DNA from: Cellvibrionaceae bacterium
GTDB taxonomy: Bacteria > Pseudomonadota > Gammaproteobacteria > Pseudomonadales > Cellvibrionaceae
DNA length: 13,050 bases
Direction: 5' to 3'
Assembly: GCA_030597965.1 (NCBI GenBank)
Contig: JAUVQU010000048.1
Coordinates: 1-13,050, forward strand
Part shown: piece by piece, positions 7,243-13,050 of the stretch
How the letters are laid out: every line of letters starts with the position of its first letter
How positions within the stretch are numbered: position 1 is the stretch's first letter
Translations under genes and position numbers: made by a program
The notes under the pieces: model-generated
Told to the model about the DNA's origin: nothing
What the model saw: the letters and a program-made list of their open reading frames with translations, nothing else
Databases searched by the model: none

Positions 7243-8157
7243 ATGATGGACAGCATTGCACAACAAGCAACCTCCATGCCCGTTGCTGCAGCGGTGAGCA
7301 GTACTGACCGCCTTACTTTTACTGTTTTTCTGGCACTGGTACTGCACGCACTAGTGATTCTAGGTGTCAGCTTTAATGCTGACTTATTTAGCCCCCCCGC
7401 ACCCACACTTGAAATTACGCTGGCAACACACAAAGCCGGAAAAGAGCCAGATGAAGCCAACTATCTGGCGCAGTTCAACCAGGAAGCCAGCGGCATCTCC
7501 GACAAAGATCAACCGCTAACAACAGATCAGCTCGCCAAAATAAACGATACCAGTATCAACCACACCACACCTTTTCCTCAGGTAAAAGCCAGTAAACCAG
7601 AACAACGACCCGAAAAAGAAACCATCATCACCATCGCCAGCAGCCACTACAAGGTAGATAAAAGAACAGTCGACACAGCCGCCGAAGAGGCCAGGCAACA
7701 ACTCGGCAACGCCTCTCAGACAACCCCTCTAAGCCTGGAGATCGCCAGCCTAAAGGCTCGACTTGATGAACAAAGACAGGCCATTGCCAAAAGGCCTCGC
7801 ATCCGTCGAGTCACCTCCGTCGCCACCAAGTCGGCTGTTGATGCCGCCTATATAGGCCGGTGGATTGAGACCATAGAGCGTATTGGGAATAAAAACTTTC
7901 CAGCAGAAGCGCTAAACCAAGGCATTTTTGGCAAGCTGCGTCTTGCTGTCACACTAAAAGCCAACGGCACTATTCACACCATTGAGGTACTCGAGTCCTC
8001 CAGACACTCCGTCCTTGATAATGCAGCACTGCAAATCGTTCATACCGCATCCCCTTTCCCTCCATTTCCTGTAGAAATGCGTAAAGACGCCGACTTACTG
8101 GAAATCATCCGCACATGGAATTTCGAAATCTCAGGGTTATCCACGTCCAACGACTAA
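7243..8157 (+). CDS. tonB3: TonB-family energy-transducer-like protein (TonB3-like)
   Basis: The 304-aa protein has TonB layout: a short cytoplasmic N-terminus, one membrane anchor at about residues 24-44 (LTFTVFLALVLHALVILG), a periplasmic linker, and a C-terminal TonB domain from about 205 (AYIGRWIETIERIGNKNFPAE ... GTIHTIEVLESSRHSVLDNAA). His35 in the anchor corresponds to the essential TonB His20; the usual Ser four residues earlier is Ala31. The linker lacks the Pro-Glu/Pro-Lys repeats of classical TonB and instead has a helical segment (SLEIASLKARLDEQRQ, about 166-181) and a basic patch (KRPRIRR). In Pseudomonas the gene at this position, tonB3, is needed for twitching motility. No exbB/exbD genes are nearby. 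Two tandem ATGs (7243, 7246) make the exact start uncertain. The TonB fold is firm; a pilus-related role is inference from synteny. Confidence 0.85.
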   Translation: MMDSIAQQATSMPVAAAVSSTDRLTFTVFLALVLHALVILGVSFNADLFSPPAPTLEITLATHKAGKEPDEANYLAQFNQEASGISDKDQPLTTDQLAKINDTSINHTTPFPQVKASKPEQRPEKETIITIASSHYKVDKRTVDTAAEEARQQLGNASQTTPLSLEIASLKARLDEQRQAIAKRPRIRRVTSVATKSAVDAAYIGRWIETIERIGNKNFPAEALNQGIFGKLRLAVTLKANGTIHTIEVLESSRHSVLDNAALQIVHTASPFPPFPVEMRKDADLLEIIRTWNFEISGLSTSND

Positions 8158-8188
8158 CCAAATCAAACGATAAGACGCTCAGTTTTCA

Positions 8189-8212
8189 GGCTTGTTTTCC
8201 TTAGCAACAGCC
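8189..8212 (+). other. Small stem-loop just upstream of yqgE
   Basis: GGCTTGTT (8189-8196) can pair with AACAGCC (8206-8212) with one bulged base. It ends 8 bases before the ATG at 8221, where a ribosome site would be expected and none is visible. It could modulate initiation or be chance. Confidence 0.25.
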
Positions 8213-8220
8213 CCAATACT

Positions 8221-8814
8221 ATGTTTATGAATGATACAAGTAACACCAAGTCCAAAACCGATACAAGCAGCCTTCGCGACCACTTCTTAATCGCGATGCC
8301 CAGCCTTAACAACTCGTTTTTTGGTCAGACTATTACCTATATCTGTGATCACAGTGAAGAGGGATCAATGGGTCTGGTCATTAATCAAGCAATGGACATG
8401 AACATGTCTGAAATCTTTCGGCAACTAGAAGACGAGGATCTCTCTACTCACGGCAATGACGCAGTAATCTGCGGTGGGCCAGTTCAATCTGAGCAGGGCT
8501 TTGTATTGCATAGCCCAGAACAAGAATGGCAATCCACCCTCAAGGTTTCAGAAAGCGTATCTCTAACCGCCTCCCGCGATGTCCTCGATGATATTGCCGC
8601 AGGGAAGGGCCCCAAGAAACACATGGTCGCATTGGGCTACGCTGGCTGGGCTGCCGGACAACTGGAAGAAGAAATTGCTGATAACGCCTGGCTAACAGTA
8701 AAAGCCGATAGCCAGCTTATTTTCGACACCCCTATCGAACAGCGCTGGAACGCTGTTGCCAAGCAACTGGGGTTTGATCTCAATCTTATCTCCGGCACAG
8801 CCGGTCACGCCTAA
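8221..8814 (+). CDS. yqgE: YqgE/AlgH family protein (UPF0301)
   Basis: This 197-aa member of the YqgE/AlgH family has no settled biochemical function. Family signatures are present in order: LRDHFLIAMPSLNNSFF (about 18-34), TYICDHSEEGSMGLVIN (39-55), CGGPVQSEQGFVLHS (84-98) and ALGYAGWAAGQLEEEI (137-152). The N-terminus is about 15 residues longer than the shortest family members, and starts at 8221 or 8227 are both possible because no Shine-Dalgarno is clear. It follows the TonB-family gene after 63 bases and is followed by ruvX after 2 bases. The yqgE-yqgF pair is widely conserved in gammaproteobacteria, so the two are almost surely translated from one message. In Pseudomonas the name algH comes from a reported link to alginate regulation; nothing in the sequence tests that here. 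Confidence 0.93.
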   Translation: MFMNDTSNTKSKTDTSSLRDHFLIAMPSLNNSFFGQTITYICDHSEEGSMGLVINQAMDMNMSEIFRQLEDEDLSTHGNDAVICGGPVQSEQGFVLHSPEQEWQSTLKVSESVSLTASRDVLDDIAAGKGPKKHMVALGYAGWAAGQLEEEIADNAWLTVKADSQLIFDTPIEQRWNAVAKQLGFDLNLISGTAGHA

Positions 8815-8816
8815 CC

Positions 8817-9251
8817 ATGCCCGCTAAAAACACAACGGCCCAATCCATTCTGGCCTTTGATTTTGGCACCAAAAATATTGGCGCAGCCACTGGCCAGACA
8901 ATCACCCAAATCGCTTCCGAATTACCCCCCATTAAAGCAAAAGACGGCACCCCAAACTGGGATAATGTCGCCGCGCTGCTCAACGAATGGAAGCCCGATC
9001 GCGTACTCGTGGGCCTGCCATTAAACATGGACGACAGTGAGAGCGAATTAAGTAAACGCGCCCGTAAGTTCGGCAACCGGTTACACGGTCGATTCGGCGT
9101 GCAAGTGGAAATGGTAGACGAGCGACTCTCTACATTTGCAGCAAAAGAAGAAGCTGCCGAACGAGGACATAAAGGCAACTACGCACAAGCGCCTGTTGAT
9201 TCGATTGCCGCTCGCCTAATCCTAGAAAGCTGGTGGCACCAAACCCTCTAA
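8817..9251 (+). CDS. ruvX: YqgF/RuvX, RNase H-fold nuclease family
   Basis: This 144-aa protein has the RNase H-like fold related to RuvC. The family has been linked to Holliday-junction resolution and to 16S pre-rRNA 5'-end processing. Acidic active-site positions are recognisable: Asp15 in LAFDFGTKNIG, the Asp-Glu of VDERLST (101-102), and Asp128 in PVDSIAARLIL. The PDRVLVGLPLNMD block (60-72) and RARKFGNRL (81-89) are also characteristic. The start ATG lies 2 bases after the yqgE stop, indicating translational coupling. The gene is the last of the gshB series and is followed by a strong hairpin terminator. The length is normal and no key residue is missing. Confidence 0.95.
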   Translation: MPAKNTTAQSILAFDFGTKNIGAATGQTITQIASELPPIKAKDGTPNWDNVAALLNEWKPDRVLVGLPLNMDDSESELSKRARKFGNRLHGRFGVQVEMVDERLSTFAAKEEAAERGHKGNYAQAPVDSIAARLILESWWHQTL

Positions 9252-9278
9252 CCCTATCCAAAAAAATCAACAGACACA

Positions 9279-9314
9279 AAAAAGCCCGCCAACCTTTCTG
9301 GTCACGGGCTTTTT
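9279..9314. terminator. Bidirectional Rho-independent terminator between ruvX and pckA
   Basis: AAAAAGCCCG (9279-9288) pairs perfectly with CGGGCTTTTT (9305-9314), and the loop can extend the stem through CCA/TGG. On either strand a GC-rich stem is followed by a T-run, so it can end both the plus-strand ruvX message and the convergent pckA message. Confidence 0.9.
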
Positions 9315-9316
9315 AC

Positions 9317-9348
9317 TTAAGCGCCGATTCTAATGAAACAGCGCTTAA
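9317..9348. repeat. Second inverted repeat beside the terminator
   Basis: TTAAGCGC (9317-9324) and GCGCTTAA (9341-9348) form an 8-bp perfect stem with a 16-base loop. On the minus strand it comes 12 bases after the pckA stop and before the main terminator. Without a T-run of its own it may protect the pckA 3' end or form a tandem terminator. Confidence 0.5.
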
Positions 9349-9360
9349 AGTCTTCAGTTA

Positions 9361-10899
9361 TTAAACCTGAGGACCCGCCGCTTCGATCTCTGCACTCACA
9401 TCAAACTTCTTGATGTTCTTCGCGAACAAACCAGCCAACTTAGCCGCTGACTCGTCGTAAGCCGCTTGATCAGACCAAGCGTTGCGTGGGTTCAAGTACT
9501 TGGCGTCAACACCGTGTACAGCGACCGGAACCTGCAGATTCATGGCTCCCAAAGTTTCTGTCGGTGCACCTTCCAAAGAGCCATCCTGACACGCAGCAAC
9601 AACGGCACGAGTCACAGGGATTGGAAAACGTGAACCTTCGCCGCCAGGGCCGCCAGCACCACCGGTCCAACCGGTGTTTACTAGGTATACATTAGCTTCA
9701 AAGTCTTCGATGCGCCTCATCAGCAACTCAGCGTATTCACGCGCTGGACGCGGCATGAATGGCGCACCAAAACAGGTAGAGAACGCAGGCTGAATACCCG
9801 CTTCAGCGCCCATCTCGGTAGAACCTACACGAGCCGTATAACCCGACAGGAAGTGGTAAGCCGCCGCTTCTTTAGAAAGAATAGACACGGGAGGCAACAC
9901 ACCAGAAACGTCACAAGTCAGGAAGATTACATTCTTCGGCTCACCGGCACGGTTCTCTTCAACACGCATTTCAACGTGCTCCAACGGGTAAGAGCAACGA
10001 CCGTTCTCAGTCAGGCTGGTGTCGTAGTAATCCGGTACTTGCTTGTCGTTATGTACAACGTTCTCAACGATCGAGCCAAACTTAATGGCGTCCCAAATAA
10101 CTGGCTCATTCTTCTGAGACAGATCAATGGTCTTGGCGTAACAGCCGCCTTCCATGTTGAACACAGCGCCTTTCGCCCATCCGTGCTCATCATCACCGAT
10201 CAGGTAACGCTCAGGATCTGCAGACAAGGTAGTTTTACCAGTACCAGACAGACCGAAGAACAAGCAAGTATCACCGCCCTTACCAACGTTGGCAGAACAG
10301 TGCATTGGCATAACGTCTTTCTCAGGTAACAGGAAGTTCTGTACAGAGAACATAGACTTCTTCATTTCGCCTGCGTACTTAATGCCGGCCAGCAATACTT
10401 TACGCTGAGCGAAGTTAACGATAACTACGGCTTCAGAGTTGGTTCCGTCACGCTCTGGCTCACATACAAAATTAGCCGCGTGGAGAATGTTCCACTCTTT
10501 CTTGCCCTTCGGGTTGTAATCGTCAGTGCGGATAAACATGTTGCGACCAAACAGGTTGTGCCATGCAGTCTCAGTCGTTACCTGAACTGGAATGTAGTGC
10601 TCAGGATCAGCAGCAACATGCAGATTAGATACAAACGAATCAACAGCCGATACGTGAACCTCAACGCGCTCCCACAAAGTATCGAACTTAGCGGCGTCGA
10701 ATGGGCGGTTAACAGAACCCCAGTCAATGCTATCCGCCGTTGATGGCTCTTCTACAATAAAACGGTCAGCCGGTGAACGACCTGTACGCTTACCGGTTTC
10801 GGCACAGAAAGCACCAGTATGGGACAAGTAGCCTTCACCACGTGCCAGTGCCTGCTCTACTAGTTCAGCGGTCGTCAGGTTTTTGTAAACGTTAGTCAT
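9361..10899 (-). CDS. pckA: Phosphoenolpyruvate carboxykinase (ATP)
   Basis: PckA converts oxaloacetate and ATP to phosphoenolpyruvate, CO2 and ADP, the entry step of gluconeogenesis. At 512 aa it is slightly shorter than the E. coli enzyme (540) but complete. Motifs: substrate-binding TGRSPADRF (39-47), KYAGEMKKSMF (174-184), MHCSANVG (199-206), the P-loop GLSGTGKT (216-223), the metal-binding IGDDEHGW (234-241), and the PEPCK-specific FLTCDVSGVLPPVS. The GLSGTGKTTLSADP form identifies the ATP-dependent class, not the GTP class. The ATG at 10897-10899 has AGGA 11 bases upstream. A 202-base gap from hslO contains a plausible promoter, so it is probably transcribed separately. The hslO-pckA order matches E. 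coli. Confidence 0.97.
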   Translation of the reverse strand: MTNVYKNLTTAELVEQALARGEGYLSHTGAFCAETGKRTGRSPADRFIVEEPSTADSIDWGSVNRPFDAAKFDTLWERVEVHVSAVDSFVSNLHVAADPEHYIPVQVTTETAWHNLFGRNMFIRTDDYNPKGKKEWNILHAANFVCEPERDGTNSEAVVIVNFAQRKVLLAGIKYAGEMKKSMFSVQNFLLPEKDVMPMHCSANVGKGGDTCLFFGLSGTGKTTLSADPERYLIGDDEHGWAKGAVFNMEGGCYAKTIDLSQKNEPVIWDAIKFGSIVENVVHNDKQVPDYYDTSLTENGRCSYPLEHVEMRVEENRAGEPKNVIFLTCDVSGVLPPVSILSKEAAAYHFLSGYTARVGSTEMGAEAGIQPAFSTCFGAPFMPRPAREYAELLMRRIEDFEANVYLVNTGWTGGAGGPGGEGSRFPIPVTRAVVAACQDGSLEGAPTETLGAMNLQVPVAVHGVDAKYLNPRNAWSDQAAYDESAAKLAGLFAKNIKKFDVSAEIEAAGPQV

Positions 10900-10962
10900 A
10901 TCGTCTGTGATCCTGTCAGCTATAGAAACCGTACACGAGGTACAAGGATTCCACTTTCATAT

Positions 10963-10984
10963 TCCCCACAAACAAACATGGGGA
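10963..10984 (-). other. Stem-loop in the predicted pckA leader
   Basis: TCCCCA (10963-10968) and TGGGGA (10979-10984) form a 6-bp GC-rich stem with a 10-base loop, extended by weaker flanking pairs. It would sit near the 5' end of the leader RNA if transcription starts just downstream of the candidate -10. No T-run follows it, so it is not a terminator. It may be an RNA stabiliser or regulatory hairpin. Confidence 0.4.
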
Positions 10985-11004
10985 GCTCTAAAATTTGGGG
11001 CGTA

Positions 11005-11033
11005 ATTATGACAGAATAGGTCACAAAGCCCAA
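11005..11033 (-). promoter_or_regulatory. Candidate sigma70 promoter for pckA
   Basis: On the minus strand TTGGGC (11028-11033) is followed after 17 bases by CATAAT (11005-11010), which matches the -10 consensus at 5 of 6 positions. It predicts a leader of about 100 bases. The spacer contains TGAC-N7-GTCA, a short inverted repeat that could bind a regulator. Pattern match only. Confidence 0.45.
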
Positions 11034-11101
11034 ACGATTCAGCCCTGATTTCGCTGTTTTTTTAATCAAACCCTGAAAGATAGCTGTCTATGCCGACCAA
11101 T

Positions 11102-11983
11102 TCAGTGCAGTTTTTGCTCATTCGCCCCAAAAATATCGTCCAAATGTTGCGGACCAAAGCTATAGGTTTGGTTACAAAACTGGCAGTCTATAGCGATAAC
11201 ATCTCGCTCCGCCAACAAAGCTTCAACCTCCGGACGCCCCAGTGACAACAGCGCCGCCGCCGAACGTTGCCGAGAGCAACTGCATTGAAAAGTCACCGGT
11301 TGAGGCTCAAACAAACGCGTTTTTTCTTCGTTAAACAGGCGGTACAAGGTCGTCTCGTGGGTCAACTCAAACAGCTCTTCGCCCTTCACCGTATCCGCCA
11401 GCTGTACAATAGTGTCCCAATGCTCAGCGTTTTCTTCATCGCTGGCCATTTGCTGCGGCAGCATCTGCACCATCAAACCAGCAGCGTTACCGCCTTCAGC
11501 CTTCAACCAAAAACGTGTCGGCAACTGCTCCGATTGTGTAAAATAATGCTCTAAACAGCCCGCCAAATCATCGCCATCGAGAGGTACAATGCCCTGGTAA
11601 CGAACCCCCTTGTCCGGCTCAATAATGATCACCAAAGTGCCGTCTCCAATCAGCTCCTTTATGCCCATTTCCTCAAACCTCGAAAAATCTACTGACTCGT
11701 CAGGACTGGCAACGGCGCGCAGACCATGCAGATGATCGCATTCCGCCACGATGAGCGGCACAGGACCTTCACCTCGGGCCTGCAGGGTTAATAATCCATC
11801 GAATTTAAGTGAAGAAGACATGAGACTCACCGCCGCAACAAATTCACCCAATAAGCGCTGCACAACAACCGGGTAATCATTGTTTTGTAAAACAGGCTGA
11901 TAACTTTTCTTGAGCGTGACAATCTCGCCACGAATATCTGTGTCGTCAAAAACAAAACGATGAAGAAGATCACTGCTGGACAT
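11102..11983 (-). CDS. hslO: Hsp33, redox-regulated holdase chaperone
   Basis: Hsp33 is a cytoplasmic chaperone activated by oxidation and unfolding, holding damaged proteins during oxidative or bleach stress. The 293-aa length is normal. The N-terminal domain (HRFVFDDTDIRGEIV, about 8-22) is typical, and the C-terminal redox switch has all four zinc-binding cysteines: Cys234 and Cys236 (CSC) and Cys267 and Cys270 (CQFC). The start at 11981-11983 fits the family N-terminus, although no strong Shine-Dalgarno is visible. hslR lies 58 bases upstream on the same strand and pckA follows after 202 bases, so an hslR-hslO operon is likely. I see no clear terminator between hslO and pckA, so some read-through is possible. 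Confidence 0.96.
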   Translation of the reverse strand: MSSSDLLHRFVFDDTDIRGEIVTLKKSYQPVLQNNDYPVVVQRLLGEFVAAVSLMSSSLKFDGLLTLQARGEGPVPLIVAECDHLHGLRAVASPDESVDFSRFEEMGIKELIGDGTLVIIIEPDKGVRYQGIVPLDGDDLAGCLEHYFTQSEQLPTRFWLKAEGGNAAGLMVQMLPQQMASDEENAEHWDTIVQLADTVKGEELFELTHETTLYRLFNEEKTRLFEPQPVTFQCSCSRQRSAAALLSLGRPEVEALLAERDVIAIDCQFCNQTYSFGPQHLDDIFGANEQKLH

Positions 11984-12041
11984 AAAACTATTTCACTTAG
12001 GGTTTCTAAAGGCCGCGCATTCTATCACTTTCAACCCAACT

Positions 12042-12431
12042 CTATTTAACATCGTTAATATTCTGGAAACGATGAATCTGACGACGCTCCTTCTTGGTCG
12101 GACGCCGTAACCGTCCGGCATCCGTTCCGTGCATCAATTTGCGCTGTTCGGCCTCCGCCTCACGTTTCGCCAGACTATCGGGCGTTTCTTGATACAACCG
12201 CTGAGCTTCCGGCGCGCCCCGACGCTGATCAGATAACGCCATCACTTCTACGGATCTTTCATCCCACCCCTGTTTTAGCGTCAGCGTCTGGCCCACGATC
12301 AAGTCCTTACTTGGTTTCACCCGCTGCCCATCGCAGTGCACCTTGCCGCCATCAATGGCTTGCTTGGCTAGGCTGCGGGTTTTATAAAACCGCGCCGCCC
12401 AAAGCCACTTATCAATTCTTACTTTATCCAT
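12042..12431 (-). CDS. hslR: Hsp15, ribosome-associated S4-domain RNA-binding protein
   Basis: Hsp15 is a heat-shock protein that recognises stalled 50S subunits still carrying peptidyl-tRNA and helps recycle them. The 129-aa protein begins with a full S4 RNA-binding domain (VRIDKWLWAARFYKTRSLAK, residues 4-23, then DGGKVHCDGQRVKPSK to about 43). It ends in a highly basic tail (RLRRPTKKERRQIHRF, about 108-123) as in E. coli HslR. It starts 8 bases after the yrfG stop and precedes hslO by 58 bases, which fits one stress operon. The ribosome site is weak, again suggesting coupling to yrfG translation. Length and domain order are normal. Confidence 0.95.
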   Translation of the reverse strand: MDKVRIDKWLWAARFYKTRSLAKQAIDGGKVHCDGQRVKPSKDLIVGQTLTLKQGWDERSVEVMALSDQRRGAPEAQRLYQETPDSLAKREAEAEQRKLMHGTDAGRLRRPTKKERRQIHRFQNINDVK

Positions 12432-12439
12432 ACGTGTAC

Positions 12440-13050
12440 TTAATTCGGCATGATTTCATCAAAATGATGGATGGCATTGTACTCCGTTACCTGGCGAGGC
12501 GTTTGGCTATCAGGTTGATGCACACACAGTAAATGTTCAATCCCAAACTCTCGGGCGCTGTCCAGGATTCGCACCGTGTCATCAATGAAGAGCGCACGCT
12601 TAGGGTCAAATTGCTCACGGGCCTGCAGCTGCTCCCAGAATTCCTGAGCCTCTTTAGGCTGCTGAAACTCATGGGAAGAAATCACCATATCCAAGTGTTC
12701 ATCAATGTGCGTCACTTCCATTTTTAAATCGACGCTTTGCGGGTGTGCATTGGTAATCAATACTAATTTTTTACCCCGAGCCTGAAGTGCCTGTAAAAAC
12801 TCAACCACAAAAGGTCTTACGGCAATCTTATGCCGCACTTCTTCCTTCAGCGCCCGGATGTCCATCTGCAGCGCATCGGACCAAAACTCCAGACAGTACC
12901 AATTGAGCGTTCCCTCGTGAGCGCGAATATGGGCCATCAGCTGCTCCGTTGCCTGCTCCAAGGATACGTTATTAGCCTCCGCGTAGCGCTGTGGTAAATG
13001 TTCCAGCCAAAAGTAATTGTCGAAATGCAGGTCGAGTAATGTCCCATCCA
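12440..13050 (-). CDS. yrfG: YrfG, HAD-family GMP/IMP nucleotidase, N-terminus cut by window end
   Basis: This HAD-superfamily phosphatase matches E. coli YrfG, described as a GMP/IMP 5'-nucleotidase. The frame is open to the window edge: 202 residues are visible and roughly 15-20 N-terminal ones, including the nucleophile Asp of the DxDGT motif, lie beyond. Reading begins DGTLLDLHFDNYFW, the second half of motif I plus the YrfG signature. A TTG at 12961 could be taken as a start, but the frame upstream encodes conserved family sequence, so that would truncate the gene. Other HAD motifs: LVLITNAHP (motif II), the Lys in QQPKEAQEFW (motif III) and LFIDDTVRIL (motif IV). The cap segment has LNWYCLEFWSDAL. 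hslR follows after 8 bases. Substrate specificity is family knowledge only. Confidence 0.92.
   Translation of the reverse strand, partial: DGTLLDLHFDNYFWLEHLPQRYAEANNVSLEQATEQLMAHIRAHEGTLNWYCLEFWSDALQMDIRALKEEVRHKIAVRPFVVEFLQALQARGKKLVLITNAHPQSVDLKMEVTHIDEHLDMVISSHEFQQPKEAQEFWEQLQAREQFDPKRALFIDDTVRILDSAREFGIEHLLCVHQPDSQTPRQVTEYNAIHHFDEIMPN

Noticed and set aside
7101..7460. 119-codon open frame on the minus strand
   Set aside because: It overlaps the end of gshB and the start of the TonB-family gene, both of which are well supported. No domain is visible.
9853..10329. 158-codon open frame on the plus strand
   Set aside because: It is antisense to the catalytic core of pckA. It has no ribosome site and no recognisable fold, so it is a shadow of conserved pckA codons.
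11011..11027. Possible CRP/Vfr site (TGTGA half) near the pckA promoter
   Set aside because: Only one half-site (TGTGA) matches; the expected TCACA at the right spacing is absent.
11040..11063. CAGC...GCTG followed by seven T on the plus strand, resembling a terminator
   Set aside because: The stem is only 4 bp and no plus-strand gene lies upstream to be terminated. It is probably the AT-rich upstream side of the pckA promoter.
12440..12961. Shorter yrfG starting at TTG 12961
   Set aside because: Upstream in-frame sequence encodes the conserved DGTLLDLHFDNYFW block, so the true start is beyond the window edge.
1..13050. Search for a new defence, mobile or biosynthetic system, CRISPR arrays, tRNAs or IS elements
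   Set aside because: Every substantial frame belongs to a recognised core family, no terminal repeats or regularly spaced repeats were seen, and no cluster of unknown genes is present.

Overview
The window is a stretch of gammaproteobacterial chromosome. It holds two conserved housekeeping/motility blocks and no mobile element, tRNA, rRNA or CRISPR array that I can see. Protein content and gene order resemble Pseudomonas and related marine groups (Cellvibrionales-like). That is a judgement from family resemblance, not a database result. Coding density is high, the third codon positions are only moderately GC-biased, and no segment has composition that stands out as foreign.

Left part (1-5906, all on the minus strand): a type IV pilus chemosensory (Pil-Chp) cluster, transcribed pilG -> pilH -> pilI -> pilJ -> chpA. 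It encodes two CheY-like response regulators, a CheW-like adaptor, a two-TM chemoreceptor and the start of a very large hybrid histidine kinase. The window cuts ChpA after 704 residues, so its kinase core and receiver lie outside. In Pseudomonas aeruginosa a CheR-type methyltransferase gene, pilK, sits between pilJ and chpA. Here only 71 bases separate them, so pilK is absent from this position.

Centre (5907-9360): a 361-base divergent intergenic region, then a plus-strand series gshB (glutathione synthetase), a TonB-family gene (tonB3-like), yqgE/algH and yqgF/ruvX. This is the order found next to pilG in Pseudomonas. The series ends in a strong bidirectional terminator facing pckA.

Right part (9361-13050, minus strand): yrfG (HAD nucleotidase, cut by the window end) -> hslR (Hsp15) -> hslO (Hsp33) -> pckA (ATP-type PEP carboxykinase). 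This is the same order as in E. coli. pckA has its own leader with a plausible sigma70 promoter and a stem-loop.

The genes form three functional groups: surface sensing and twitching control (Pil-Chp, probably with the TonB-like protein), redox and stress protection (GshB, Hsp33, Hsp15), and gluconeogenesis (PckA). All protein-coding genes belong to known families. I found no convincing undescribed system. The items worth a second look are the missing pilK, the structured non-coding spacers, and the joining of the two conserved blocks.
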